From an uncultured Oceanobacter sp. (GTDB taxonomy: Bacteria; Pseudomonadota; Gammaproteobacteria; Pseudomonadales; Oceanobacteraceae), in the NCBI GenBank assembly GCA_913061185.1, contig CAJXTI010000006.1, forward strand, positions 1-64,000: 64,000 bases of DNA, in the 5' to 3' direction. Below the pieces are notes generated by a model, which did not search any database, was not told the DNA's origin, and saw only the letters and a program-made list of their open reading frames with translations. The translations under genes and the position numbers were made by a program. How positions within the stretch are numbered: the first letter of the stretch is position 1; every line of letters starts with the position of its first letter. Of this stretch, positions 8,902 to 17,738 are shown one piece after another.

Positions 8902-10169
8902 CAGAAGCTGACTCCCAACGCCTTGCACACCCGCAGCGCACTGTTGACGCCATCTTCATGAAAACCGTTAAACCAGTAGGCACCACAAAAATGGGTATGG
9001 TTGGCACCACTGATTTCATGATGGCGCTGCTGGGCGGCCATGCCATCGAGCGTGAATACCGGGTGGGCGTACTGGAAGCGGCGGAGGATTTTGGCCGGAT
9101 CAATAGCGTCGGTCTTGTTAAGGGTGACGCAAAAATGCTCAGGGGCATCGGTAAAGTTCTGCAACCGGTTCATATAATAAGTGACGGCGACGGTGTTACG
9201 TTGCTCGCTGTCGAGATGGTAGTTCCAGCTGGCCCAGGCATGGCGGCGTTGCGGTAGCAGGCCGATGTCCGTGTGTAATACCACGTCGTTGTTTTGATAG
9301 GGGATGGCTTGCAGGATGTGCTGTTCGGTAGCGCTGGGTTGGGCCAGTAGCGCCAGCGCCTGATCACTGTGGCAGGCCAGAATTACCTGGTCAGCGCGGA
9401 ACGTTTGGTTCGCCAGCGTCAGCGAGACACCCTCGGCATCCCGTTCAATCGTCGTGATCGCACTGTTAATGTGAATGTTTTGCGCAGGCAATGCCGCCAG
9501 GATTTTCCCGACATAGCTGCGTGAGCCGCCTGAAACCACCCGCCATTGAGGGCGTTCGTTAACACTCAGCAGGCCGTGGTTATTAAAAAATGTCAGGAAA
9601 AAGCGCACCGGGAAATCCATCATCATGGCTTCGCTGGCAGACCAGATCGCGGCGCCCATGGGAATAATGTAATAGCGGCGGAAGTAGTCGCTGTAGCCAT
9701 GGCAGGTCAGGTATTGCCCCAGCGTCTGGCGGCTGTTCAGGCTGTTAGCGTCCAGTTGTGCACGGCTGTCGCGGTTAAACCGGAGGATTTCCTGCACCAT
9801 GCGCCAGAATTTCGGATTCAGCAGGTTGCTGCGTTTGGCAAACAGGCTGTTGAGATTTTGGCCGTTGTATTCCATGCCGCTGTGTTCGCACTTGACGCTG
9901 AAACTCATATCCGAGGCTTCGGTTTGGACGTCCAGCTGGGTCATCAGTTTGATGAAGTTGGGATAGGTCCAGTCGTTGTAAACAATAAATCCCGTGTTGA
10001 TCGGCCAACTTTTGCCATTCATCTCGATGTCGGTGGTCTGGGTGTGACCGCCAACATAGTCGTTGGCCTCAAACAGATGCACGTCGAACTGTTGGCGCAG
10101 TAACCAGGCGCAGGTCAGACCGGAGATGCCGGCGCCAACAATGGCGATGACAGGTTTAGTGGTTGTCAT
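8901..10169 (-). CDS. FAD-dependent amine-oxidase-like protein
   Basis: 422 residues with an N-terminal dinucleotide fold (GAGISG at 12-17, acidic end of strand 2 at [14 protein letters not shown]) and an NAD(P)-binding-like/amino-oxidase body. The C-terminal FAD contact is [19 protein letters not shown]. Family members adjacent to DUF1365 and a CFA-type methyltransferase are related to UfaD-like desaturases of furan fatty acid synthesis; I infer a flavin-dependent lipid desaturase or oxidase. AAGGA lies 9 bp before the ATG. There is an 18-bp gap to the SDR gene upstream and a 1-bp overlap downstream. Confidence 0.9.
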   Translation of the reverse strand: MTTTKPVIAIVGAGISGLTCAWLLRQQFDVHLFEANDYVGGHTQTTDIEMNGKSWPINTGFIVYNDWTYPNFIKLMTQLDVQTEASDMSFSVKCEHSGMEYNGQNLNSLFAKRSNLLNPKFWRMVQEILRFNRDSRAQLDANSLNSRQTLGQYLTCHGYSDYFRRYYIIPMGAAIWSASEAMMMDFPVRFFLTFFNNHGLLSVNERPQWRVVSGGSRSYVGKILAALPAQNIHINSAITTIERDAEGVSLTLANQTFRADQVILACHSDQALALLAQPSATEQHILQAIPYQNNDVVLHTDIGLLPQRRHAWASWNYHLDSEQRNTVAVTYYMNRLQNFTDAPEHFCVTLNKTDAIDPAKILRRFQYAHPVFTLDGMAAQQRHHEISGANHTHFCGAYWFNGFHEDGVNSALRVCKALGVSF

Positions 10170-10187
10170 GGGCAGTAGTCCTTGCGG

Positions 10188-10988
10188 TTAGTCCGGTTGT
10201 TTTTGTGGGCTGGTGGGCAAACGGGTGGCGGCACGACGTGTCAGAGCCAGGCGCAGGTCGGCGGGCAGGCAGCCGAGTAATTGCAATAACCAGGTAAAGC
10301 GACGGGGAAAGTGAATGTCCCAGGGGCGTCGTTGCAGACCCTTGATGATGGCTTCGGCGGCGACGTTGGCGCTGATGCGCATCGGCATCCGAAAACGGTT
10401 GCGATCCGTCAGCGGGGTTTTGACGAATCCGGGCGACACGACCGAGACATCAATGTGCTCGCTGGCGAGGTCGGCGCGCATGGCTTCCATAAAGTAGCGC
10501 ACGGCTGCCTTGCTGGCACCGTAGGCTTGGGCTTGGGGCAAGGCCAGGTAAGTGACGCTGCTGCTGACTGCGACCAAGTAGCCACGCTGGCTGTTGCGGA
10601 TCAGTGGCAGTGCGGCTTCGAGGCTGTTGACCAGTCCGTAAACGTTGGTATCTATCACTCGTTTCACAAGAGCACTGTCGAACTGACGCACGTCAAGGTA
10701 TTCACAGCTACCGGCATTGGCGATCAGGGTATCTATACGGCCAAACCGTGCGGCGATGTCAGCGGCAACGGCTTGCATTGCATCCCGCGATGTCACATCT
10801 GCCGACAGTGCGACGACGTTGGGATGCGGTTCGGCCAATTGTTGCAGGCGGTCGCTATTACGGGCTGAAATGATCAGCCATTGGCAGCGCTTTGACAGCC
10901 CATGCACCAGCGCTGCACCAATGCCGGAGCTGGCACCGGTAAGCCAGATAATCTGCTCGGATAACGGTGGCGGTAGTGGTTTTTTCAT
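10188..10988 (-). CDS. Short-chain dehydrogenase/reductase
   Basis: 266-residue classical SDR. TGASSGIG at 17-24 binds the dinucleotide, NAG is at 91-93, and the catalytic Ser143, Tyr156 and Lys160 (YGASK) are all present. SARN after strand 2 suggests NADP(H). The last 60 residues are basic and partly hydrophobic, as in lipid-handling SDRs that touch membranes. The ATG overlaps the upstream stop (ATGA). Its place in the operon suggests work on an oxidised acyl chain; the substrate is not known. Confidence 0.9.
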   Translation of the reverse strand: MKKPLPPPLSEQIIWLTGASSGIGAALVHGLSKRCQWLIISARNSDRLQQLAEPHPNVVALSADVTSRDAMQAVAADIAARFGRIDTLIANAGSCEYLDVRQFDSALVKRVIDTNVYGLVNSLEAALPLIRNSQRGYLVAVSSSVTYLALPQAQAYGASKAAVRYFMEAMRADLASEHIDVSVVSPGFVKTPLTDRNRFRMPMRISANVAAEAIIKGLQRRPWDIHFPRRFTWLLQLLGCLPADLRLALTRRAATRLPTSPQKQPD

Positions 10989-11419
10989 GCCATACGCTCG
11001 CGGATTTTACCCAGCACCCAGCCCAATACGGGCAGGTGGTTGTAGAGCATGGTTGCGCCGTCAAACAGATCCTGGTGGTAGATGACCCGATCATCCTGCC
11101 AGCGAAATTCGGTGCCACCCTCAACATGGATGGCCTTGCCCGCAGCAATGGCCGGGTGGCAGAAGACCATGCTCCAGCGCAAAAAATCGGCTTCACTGGA
11201 GGGCCAATACTGGCCGTAATGAAAGGTGATCTGGTCAACCGATTGATACATCCCCGAGAAATAGGACTGAATGGCCGTTAGACCTTCCAGGCGATGAAAC
11301 GGATCCTGAAAAACCGCCTTGGGGTGATACAGGCTCGCCAGCAAGGCATCATGATCTGCTTCTCTGTCGAGCTGGTCATAGACTGAGGTAAAGGCGTGCA
11401 GCCGTTGGCTATCATTCAT
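10985..11419 (-). CDS. NTF2-like / SnoaL-like protein
   Basis: 144 residues in the cone-shaped NTF2 fold (YDQLDREADHDALLASLYHP, AVFQDPFHRLEGLTAIQSYF, DRVIYHQDLFDGATMLY). Start at 11419 is preceded by AGGAGA and overlaps the end of the photolyase gene by 8 bp; a longer frame from 11455 would lie inside that gene. Its stop overlaps the SDR start (ATGA). The family is regularly found in photolyase/SDR/CFA clusters; the role is unknown, perhaps binding a small hydrophobic ligand. Confidence 0.85.
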   Translation of the reverse strand: MNDSQRLHAFTSVYDQLDREADHDALLASLYHPKAVFQDPFHRLEGLTAIQSYFSGMYQSVDQITFHYGQYWPSSEADFLRWSMVFCHPAIAAGKAIHVEGGTEFRWQDDRVIYHQDLFDGATMLYNHLPVLGWVLGKIRERMA

Positions 11420-12899
11420 CGGTAGGATTCTCCTGCTTGAGCGCCTTGAAAGCATTCAAGGCCCGCTGGCGGGCAAATGCGTGGTCGACGATGGCATCGG
11501 GGTAGCCGGTTTGCTGGCGCTCGAAGGTATTGGGTTGATGACGGCTGGTGGCTGGCAGTGACGCCAGTTGGGGTAGATAGCGAATCAGAAACTGGCCATC
11601 GGCATCAAAGCGCTGCGACTGGGTGGTGGGGTTAAAAATACGGAAGTAGGGCACGCCGTCTGCTCCAGTAGACGCGCTCCACTGCCAGCCGCCGTTGTTG
11701 GAGGCTAGATCGGCATCAACCAGGTATTGGTTAAAAAATGCCTCACCGCGCCGCCAGTCGATCAACAGATGTTTGGTCAGGAACATGGCGCTGATCATGC
11801 GTAGGCGATTGTGCATCCAGCCGGTGGCGAGTAATTGCTGCTGGGCGGCATCGACTATCGGGTAACCGGTGCGGCCGTTGCACCAAGCCTGGAAATCGGC
11901 CTCGGCGTCTCGCCATTTCACTCGCTCGGTCTCGGGCTTAAAGGCTGCGTGCTTGCACAGGTCCGGGAAGGCAACCAGTAAATGGCGGTAGAACTCACGC
12001 CAGGTTAACTCGTTGATCCAGCTGTCGAGGCCCGCATTGCCACCGGTCAACAGGCCCTGGTTTGCCTGACTGGCAGCAAACAGACATTGACGGGGAGACA
12101 GCAAGCCGAGCGACAGCGCGGTGGAAAGCTGGCTGGTCGCGTCCAGTGCCGGAAAATCACGCCGTTGGTGATAATGTCGACCCTGCTGCTGCAGAAAGTT
12201 GTGCAGTGCATGGTGGGCGCTGGATTCGTCGTCAAACCAAAGTGCATCCGGGCATCGATAAGTGAGGGTTAACGCACGCCGGAGAGGTTCGGTCAGTATC
12301 TGCTGCCATGTAGTTGAGGTGGTTGACGACGGCTGTTGCAGGGCTGCGGGGGATGGCAACGGCGCGCTTAATTGTCGTTCTGCCTGGGCCAGCCAGGCCT
12401 TGCGGAACGGGCTGTAGACCTTGAAGGGCAGGTTGGTTTTGGTCAGTACCGCGCCAGGGGGAATCAGGCACTGATCGTGGAAACGATGAACGTTTACCTG
12501 ATGTATATTGGCCCAGCGATAGCACAGAATGTCGCGCTTGCACTCGTTGACTTCGTATTCGTTGTTGAAACTGACGTGACGAATATCCAACTCAAGCACC
12601 AGCTGTTGTAACAGCTGCAGGCTGTGGCTGAAGGTGCCTGCATGCAATACCAGTAACTCGACGCCCCGCTCTGCCAGTGCCTGCTTCAGGTTGTGAACGG
12701 CGTTGTGTATCAGCCGGATTTTACGTTCCCCGAGGCCATGCTGGCGCCATTGTTCCGGTGTGACAAAATACACCGCCAGTACTTGCTGCGCCTGGCTTTT
12801 GGCAGTCGTCATGGCATGGTGCAACGCGGGATTATCGTGCACCCGCAAGTCGGTGCGGAACCAGACCAGATGTCTGCCAGTACTCTGCTGGTTACTCAT
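11412..12899 (-). CDS. phrB: Deoxyribodipyrimidine photolyase
   Basis: Class I CPD photolyase, 495 residues (usual about 470). It splits cyclobutane pyrimidine dimers with blue/UV-A light. The N-terminal Rossmann domain starts LVWFRTDLRVHDNPAL. The FAD domain contains WINELTWREFYRHLL, TGYPIVDAAQQQLL, WMHNRLRM and GWQWSASTGADGVPYFRIFNP, including the Trp-rich electron path. It is the third gene of the operon and overlaps the MerR gene by 8 bp and the NTF2 gene by 8 bp. Confidence 0.96.
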   Translation of the reverse strand: MSNQQSTGRHLVWFRTDLRVHDNPALHHAMTTAKSQAQQVLAVYFVTPEQWRQHGLGERKIRLIHNAVHNLKQALAERGVELLVLHAGTFSHSLQLLQQLVLELDIRHVSFNNEYEVNECKRDILCYRWANIHQVNVHRFHDQCLIPPGAVLTKTNLPFKVYSPFRKAWLAQAERQLSAPLPSPAALQQPSSTTSTTWQQILTEPLRRALTLTYRCPDALWFDDESSAHHALHNFLQQQGRHYHQRRDFPALDATSQLSTALSLGLLSPRQCLFAASQANQGLLTGGNAGLDSWINELTWREFYRHLLVAFPDLCKHAAFKPETERVKWRDAEADFQAWCNGRTGYPIVDAAQQQLLATGWMHNRLRMISAMFLTKHLLIDWRRGEAFFNQYLVDADLASNNGGWQWSASTGADGVPYFRIFNPTTQSQRFDADGQFLIRYLPQLASLPATSRHQPNTFERQQTGYPDAIVDHAFARQRALNAFKALKQENPTDE

Positions 12900-13791
12900 C
12901 CGTTACCCTGCCAGCATTGAGAATGTAGTGCTGTATCTGCATGGATAACGGTGTTTGCAGGCGGTGCATGTTGGGGAGACCACCGTTGTGATCCGGTGGT
13001 GTGCCGGTGAGTATATGCATCCGTTCGGACTGGTTCAGATACCGTTGCCAGCGTAAATCACAGCTTTTTTCCTGTGGCATAAAATGAACCCAGATATGCG
13101 TCGCCTGCAATGCATCGGCGGCAAGGCTGAGATCAGTGGGATTAAGATTCGGGCCGAGGTATTCAACTCGCAACCCCGCTGCACCAATTGCGCAGGCGCG
13201 TATCAGAATATCCAGCTCACCCTCGGGCTGATTGGTTGCCATTAACAGAGTCGGTGGGCTGGCCATGCGTTGCTGCTGATAAAACATGCTGTACAACTTG
13301 CGTTGCAACAGCTGTTCCATCATTCGCAGCAGCATCGGGTGTTCGCTGCCACTGCGCAGGCGGTCGAGTACCGGTGCCAGGCAAAACTGGTAATACACTG
13401 CAACGGGATAGGTCGAGAAGGCGTTGCACCAGAGCTCGTCGAGACGTTTTGGGGTAATCGCCAGTAAGGTATCCATAACGGCCTGTTGCTGTTCCAGCCA
13501 ATGGCCATGGGGGATACCGCCAGTATCCGCTGAACTGTTTGCGTCTGAGTGATCCTCATTATTCAGCAGCAAGCCGACGTGACGTACCGGGTATCCCTGC
13601 TCCAGCCAATACAAAATGCGCTTTACCTGACGGATATGATCATCACTGAAAAAGCGGTGGCCTTTGGGCGTTCGTAGCGGGTGGATGATGCCATAGCGTC
13701 GCTCCCAAGCCCTCAGGGTGGCTGGGTTGACGCCGGTCAGGCGGGCAAACTCCCGGATCGGGTAGCTGCCATCAGGAATTGGCGAGGTCAC
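12892..13791 (-). CDS. MerR-type regulator, CarH/LitR-like without cobalamin ligands
   Basis: 299 residues from a GTG at 13791 that overlaps the upstream TGA (GTGA), with GAGG 8 bp before it. The N-terminal MerR HTH spans 8-78 (YPIREFARLTGVNPATLRAWERRYG). The C-terminal part aligns in layout with CarH/LitR: a helical bundle at about 100-175, then a Rossmann-like B12 domain from 180 (TLLMATNQPEGELDILIRAC). At the position of the CarH motif G-E-x-H-x-x-G it has GELDILI (191-197), so the lower cobalt ligand His is replaced by Asp194, and the upper-ligand region also lacks the expected His. This matches the class II LitR group, which senses light indirectly. It probably controls the operon it sits in. 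Confidence 0.85.
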   Translation of the reverse strand: MTSPIPDGSYPIREFARLTGVNPATLRAWERRYGIIHPLRTPKGHRFFSDDHIRQVKRILYWLEQGYPVRHVGLLLNNEDHSDANSSADTGGIPHGHWLEQQQAVMDTLLAITPKRLDELWCNAFSTYPVAVYYQFCLAPVLDRLRSGSEHPMLLRMMEQLLQRKLYSMFYQQQRMASPPTLLMATNQPEGELDILIRACAIGAAGLRVEYLGPNLNPTDLSLAADALQATHIWVHFMPQEKSCDLRWQRYLNQSERMHILTGTPPDHNGGLPNMHRLQTPLSMQIQHYILNAGRVTDE

Positions 13792-14765
13792 AGGCTGTTC
13801 CTCAAACCCAGTTCATAGGGATGCGGGTTGAGATACACCTGTTTGCGGGCGTAGGCATTCGCCTCTTCGTAATGATTGAGATGATGCTTCAGCAGGGTCA
13901 GTGGCACGATCAATGGCACGATACCTTGATGATATTGCTGGATGACGTCGGTCAGTTCCGCCTTGTCGGCTGCGGATATCAGTTGCTTCAGATACCCCTG
14001 CAAATGCATCAAGGTATTGGTGTGCATCTTGCGGCTGGCCGGTTTGGCCAGTGCTGTCATTAATTGGGTGAAATAGTCGCTGGCAACACTTTCCAGGGTG
14101 TCGCTGTGCAGGTTGGCTAACAACCGTCCCATGGATTTGTAGTGCACCAGGCTGTGAGCCATCACCAGGTACTTGTAACGACTGTGGAAGTCGATCAGAC
14201 CGGCAGCGGTGAGATCAGTGGAACGATATTCGCGCCATTCGTGATAGGCGAATACGCGCACCATAAAATTTTCGCGCAGTGCATCGTCGTTCAGGCGTCC
14301 GGCTTCTTCCATGGGCAGTAGCGGATGGAGCCGCTGGAACTCACGGGCGAATACCCCGCTGGCAGTACCTTCCGGGTGGCCATTAGCCAGATAACGTTTG
14401 ACCCCGAACAAACCGCAGCTGGGACTTTTTTGCATCAGAATAAAACCACACAAATCGGCCATTTCAGCGGCCTGCTGTTGTGCATAACGTGCCAGTGGCT
14501 CAGTAACATCCATCTCGGGATTGACGGTACCGAGTGCTCGCACCCGGGTATCGCTGGCACGATCGCTAACCAGCCGGATCGGCTGCCTGGGTATTCCCAG
14601 ACCGATGGCTATTTCTGGACACACCGATAGAAATTCAACATAGCGGCTTAACACATCGGTGCAGAAACGCGAGCGTTTGTGACCGCCATTGAAACGTACA
14701 GGCTGACCCAGCAAGCAGGCACTGATCCCTACCTTGATGGTGGACTTACCCAGTTCATTTGTCAT
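13788..14765 (-). CDS. DUF523 + DUF1722 protein (YbbK/YbgA fusion)
   Basis: 325 residues. The N-terminal DUF523 domain (1-150) has VGISACLLGQPVRFNGGHKR and several cysteines (CPE, CGFILMQKSPSCG) that could bind metal; the C-terminal DUF1722 domain (190-310) has KYLVMAHS and YKSMGRLLA. The fusion is widespread next to photolyase genes (ybgA-phr in E. coli), and its function is unknown. AAAGG lies 9 bp before the ATG, and a TTGTATAA motif lies between them. First gene of the operon. Confidence 0.9.
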   Translation of the reverse strand: MTNELGKSTIKVGISACLLGQPVRFNGGHKRSRFCTDVLSRYVEFLSVCPEIAIGLGIPRQPIRLVSDRASDTRVRALGTVNPEMDVTEPLARYAQQQAAEMADLCGFILMQKSPSCGLFGVKRYLANGHPEGTASGVFAREFQRLHPLLPMEEAGRLNDDALRENFMVRVFAYHEWREYRSTDLTAAGLIDFHSRYKYLVMAHSLVHYKSMGRLLANLHSDTLESVASDYFTQLMTALAKPASRKMHTNTLMHLQGYLKQLISAADKAELTDVIQQYHQGIVPLIVPLTLLKHHLNHYEEANAYARKQVYLNPHPYELGLRNSL

Positions 14766-14766
14766 C

Positions 14767-14866
14767 TTGTATAACCTTTGAAAAGGTTTTTTTGTATAAT
14801 TTTATTCTGGCGTCATGACCACGCTTTTGTCAATAAAACTTATACAATTTTTGGAATTTTTGTATA
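14767..14866. promoter_or_regulatory. Cluster of four TTGTATAA-type operators
   Basis: Copies at 14767-14774 and 14792-14799 (same orientation, 25 bp apart), an inverted copy TTATACAA at 14840-14847 and a fourth TTGTATA at 14860-14866. An inverted repeat AACCTT/AAGGTT lies between the first two. The same motif recurs at 16487-16540. Repeated TGTATA-like half sites are what MerR regulators of the CarH/LitR group bind, so I infer the operator of the MerR protein encoded in this operon. No clean sigma70 hexamer pair stands out. Confidence 0.5.
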
Positions 14867-15015
14867 GGTTTTTTGAAAAGGCTTTTCTGGAGGATGGGTG
14901 CTTTGCTGAGAGGAAGCGGGCGGGAGAGTCCGTACCGGAGAGAACTTCGCCAATGGGATACAACAGAGTGGATGATGATCCGCTGGCGATGGAGGTGTAG
15001 GAATTTTTTATCTTC

Positions 15016-15041
15016 GGCTGCCTGTCAGAAGAGAGGCAGCC
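15016..15041 (-). other. Hairpin downstream of the CbiX-like gene
   Basis: Perfect 8-bp inverted repeat GGCTGCCT/AGGCAGCC with a 10-nt loop. No U-run follows on either strand, so it is not a standard terminator; it may protect the 3' end of the mRNA. The rest of 14870-15055 shows no convincing gene. Confidence 0.35.
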
Positions 15042-15055
15042 GGTGTGGCAAGCGG

Positions 15056-15448
15056 CTAGCGGTCACCAACCAGTTTGCGCACCACCACATTGCTGATTGC
15101 TGTGGCTACTTCCGGTTCAAGGCCGACCGGAGGGTGAAGGGTTAACTTGACCAGGTGCTGGCGTTGCAAGGCTTCCAATTGCAGCGGCACATCCTTGCGC
15201 AAGTGGCGACCGGCAGCAAAAAACAACGGCAGGACATCGATATGGGTCATGCCGTCGTCTGACAGTGCGGCTACCTGATGCTCGAGAGAGGGCTCGGCGA
15301 GTTCCATGTAGGCCAATTCTACCCGGCCAGACTGATCGAGGTTTTCACGAATTTGTCCTGCCAGTTGTTCAAACGGTTTGACCCAGTTGGGATCGCTGCT
15401 GCCGTGCGCCAGCAAAATAGTAGCGTGGCTATTGGATCTGGATTGCAT
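15056..15448 (-). CDS. CbiX-like sirohydrochlorin/cobalt chelatase family protein
   Basis: 130-residue single-domain member of the CbiX/SirB class II chelatases, which insert cobalt, nickel or iron into sirohydrochlorin. Metal-site histidine in ILLAHGSSDPNW (residue 15), the ELAEPSLEHQV segment, and DVLPLFFAAGRHLRKDVP with the second histidine. AGGAGA lies 6 bp before the ATG. It lies just downstream of the FAD oxidoreductase on the same strand. No other cobalamin or siroheme gene is nearby, so the metal and pathway remain open. Confidence 0.85.
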   Translation of the reverse strand: MQSRSNSHATILLAHGSSDPNWVKPFEQLAGQIRENLDQSGRVELAYMELAEPSLEHQVAALSDDGMTHIDVLPLFFAAGRHLRKDVPLQLEALQRQHLVKLTLHPPVGLEPEVATAISNVVVRKLVGDR

Positions 15449-15494
15449 AACATGTCTCCTGTTTGACTGGGGAATTCAACATGTAGCGTCCCAG

Positions 15495-16475
15495 TCAGAG
15501 TAGGGCATTGGCAGCAGCCCTGCCACTTAGCCAGGCGCCCTCTATATTTGGAGAATGTAACCAGTCTCCGCAGATTGCCAGCGTTTGTTGAGCGTTGAGC
15601 TGAAAACCCTGGTTCATTTTCTTTTCAGGAAGGGCATATAACCAGCGGTGAAGCCAAAGGTGGCGCCACTGGGGTACAGCAGGGAGCCGCAGGGCCTCCG
15701 CAAACGCGGCCAGCAGTTGTTTCTGAATCTCGTGGCGAGGCGTATCCTGATGTTGCAAGCTCCATAAGTGGCTGGCTTGTATGACCCAGGCTTCCGTCGC
15801 TTCTCTGCCCGGCTTGCTATTGTTGCGACTAACCCAGGCTAATGGGCCGGACTTCACAAAAGCAGCATCGTAAGGTGCTGGCAGTGGTGTGTCGAAGGAC
15901 AGCAACAATGTCCAGCAGGGCAACATGCTCGTCTCGCTGGTGACTGCCAGTGCCGGATCGTTACTTGCCAGTGCCGCCGCCTGGGCCGGCGGTATAGCCA
16001 CCACCAGACCGTCATATGGGCCGAATATTTCCCCCTCAGAAGCTGTGACTTGCCAGCCTTGGGCTGTTTCTTCACAACCGGTGATGTGGGTGTTGGCTTC
16101 AAAGTGTGTTGCGTTTTGCAGCAGCAAACGGCTGAGCGCGGTCATGCGGGGAATGGCGACGTAGCGTTTTTGGTCGTCTGCCGATGGATGTTGGCGAGTG
16201 CCATTGATCACCCAGGGCGTAACCGGCCATTCTGCAATCACACCCTGTTGCTGCCATTGTGAGAGCTGGGTGGCAAACTCGTTTGAATGGGCATGAAAGA
16301 ATTGGGCACCCATGTCCCAGCTGTCGGCAGCCAGTTTTTTGGTTGCCATACGGCCACCGCTGCCACGGCTTTTGTCGAATACGGTTGCCTGATGCCCGGC
16401 TGCAGATAGAACCTGAAGTGCGCTGAGTCCGGCGATTCCAGCGCCAATGATTGCGTAGTGAGCCAAATCAGCCAC
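15495..16475 (-). CDS. FAD/NAD(P)-dependent oxidoreductase, renalase-like
   Basis: 326 residues. IIGAGIAGLSALQVL at 9-23 is the FAD-binding beta-alpha-beta, followed by VFDKSRGSGGRMATK (typical of the renalase-like NAD/FAD group) and a C-terminal FAD contact CGDWLHSPNIEGAWLSG. Start GTG at 16475; a TTG at 16466 with AGGTGG 5 bp upstream is an equally good alternative. It is divergent from the TIGR01777 epimerase, and TTGTATAA operators fill the gap. Substrate unknown; the setting suggests a stress-induced oxidase. Confidence 0.85.
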   Translation of the reverse strand: MADLAHYAIIGAGIAGLSALQVLSAAGHQATVFDKSRGSGGRMATKKLAADSWDMGAQFFHAHSNEFATQLSQWQQQGVIAEWPVTPWVINGTRQHPSADDQKRYVAIPRMTALSRLLLQNATHFEANTHITGCEETAQGWQVTASEGEIFGPYDGLVVAIPPAQAAALASNDPALAVTSETSMLPCWTLLLSFDTPLPAPYDAAFVKSGPLAWVSRNNSKPGREATEAWVIQASHLWSLQHQDTPRHEIQKQLLAAFAEALRLPAVPQWRHLWLHRWLYALPEKKMNQGFQLNAQQTLAICGDWLHSPNIEGAWLSGRAAANALL

Positions 16476-16486
16476 CTGTCTTTTAT

Positions 16487-16540
16487 TTGTATAAGATTTT
16501 TATTCTAGCATTATGCGTTCTTATGTATAAGTATTGTATA
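16487..16540. promoter_or_regulatory. TTGTATAA-type operators in a divergent promoter
   Basis: TTGTATAA at 16487-16494, TGTATAA at 16524-16530 and TTGTATA at 16534-16540 lie between the divergent FAD oxidoreductase and epimerase genes. They match the cluster in front of the photolyase operon at 14767-14866, so both gene pairs probably answer to the same MerR regulator. Confidence 0.5.
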
Positions 16541-16585
16541 TTAAATTATTTACTTTGATGGCTAAACAGTCTCGTGGGAGGCAGC

Positions 16586-17509
16586 ATGAGCAAGCGTATA
16601 CTGATAACTGGAGGTACAGGGTTTATTGGTTCTCGTCTGGTGAGCGGGTGGCTCGCCGATGGTCATGAGATCTCAGTACTGACCCGTCGGCCGCAACGAG
16701 TCATCGAACGCTGGGGTGGGCGTGTGACAGGCGTCAGCGATCTGTACCAGTTGACCGGGCCATTTGACTGGTTAATCAATCTGGCCGGAGAAGGAATTGC
16801 CGATCAGCGCTGGACAGCTGCCCGCAAGCGGGAGCTGCGTGACAGCCGTATCGGTGTTACTGGCAAACTTGCCGAATGGGCAATGCATACCGGCCAGCGT
16901 TTCGACGTGGTGGCCAGTGGTTCTGCGATAGGTGTTTATGGAGCGTTGGCAGGCACCGCAGAGCAGCAAACCGTTGATGAAGCAAGCCGGGTGGGCCAGG
17001 ATTTTGCTGCGCAACTGTGTACCGATTGGGAAGCGGCGGCGCAGCCGTTGTACGGTTTGTCGGAACGGTCTTTGATGCTGCGTACCGGAGTGGTACTGGG
17101 CGAACGTGGCGGGATGCTGGGACGCTTGTGGCTACCGTTTTCGCTGGGCTTGGGAGGGCGGATCGGGAATGGCGAGCAGTATTTGTCCTGGATCCACATC
17201 GACGATTATATCGCGGCACTGAATGCTTTGTTGGTATCAGATGCGGTGGGTGTGTTCAATATGGTTGCACCTGAGCCCGTGACCAATACTCGCTTTACCC
17301 ATGAATTGGCACATTGTCTGGGGCGTCCGGCGTTGCTGCCGATGCCAGCCGCAGTTGTGCGTTTACTGTTTGGTGAAATGGCCGATTTACTGCTCAAAGG
17401 CCAGCGGGTACTGCCGGCCCGATTATTGGAACGAACGTTTGCATATCATTACGCCACATTGCCGGAAGCACTTGAGAGTATTAGACAAGTCTGGGCTAAC
17501 TCTCGTTAG
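16586..17509 (+). CDS. TIGR01777 (YfcH-like) NAD-binding epimerase-family protein
   Basis: 307 residues of an extended SDR. ILITGGTGFIGSRLV near the N-terminus binds the cofactor; INLAGEGIADQRWTAARKRELRDSR is the TIGR01777 signature, and a C-terminal DUF1731-like tail (PALLPMPAAVVRLLFGEMADLLLKGQRVLP) follows. The ATG at 16586 is preceded by GGGAGG; an in-frame GTG at 16574 lies before that site. The function of the family is not settled. It shares the TTGTATAA operator region with the FAD oxidoreductase. Confidence 0.9.
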   Translation: MSKRILITGGTGFIGSRLVSGWLADGHEISVLTRRPQRVIERWGGRVTGVSDLYQLTGPFDWLINLAGEGIADQRWTAARKRELRDSRIGVTGKLAEWAMHTGQRFDVVASGSAIGVYGALAGTAEQQTVDEASRVGQDFAAQLCTDWEAAAQPLYGLSERSLMLRTGVVLGERGGMLGRLWLPFSLGLGGRIGNGEQYLSWIHIDDYIAALNALLVSDAVGVFNMVAPEPVTNTRFTHELAHCLGRPALLPMPAAVVRLLFGEMADLLLKGQRVLPARLLERTFAYHYATLPEALESIRQVWANSR

Positions 17510-17738
17510 AATTGATGTTTGTCAGCATGTCCCTGGCAGTCGATGAAACCGTATGATCTTGAATGATTGACGCCTGATGACGGGTCTAACCTGTCATTGT
17601 TAGCGATTTGTGTGGGTAAAAGTACTGAAAACTGACGCCAGTAAGAGAACTGTAGTTTTGTGTTATTAGACATTGAAAGCATGGAAGTTGGCGACTAAAC
17701 CTAGGGTATACGTATCAGAATCAACGCAGGAAGTACCC

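Noticed and set aside
14815-15145. Two short plus-strand frames behind the DUF523 promoter
   Set aside because: They cross the operator cluster, have no ribosome site, and the translations look random.
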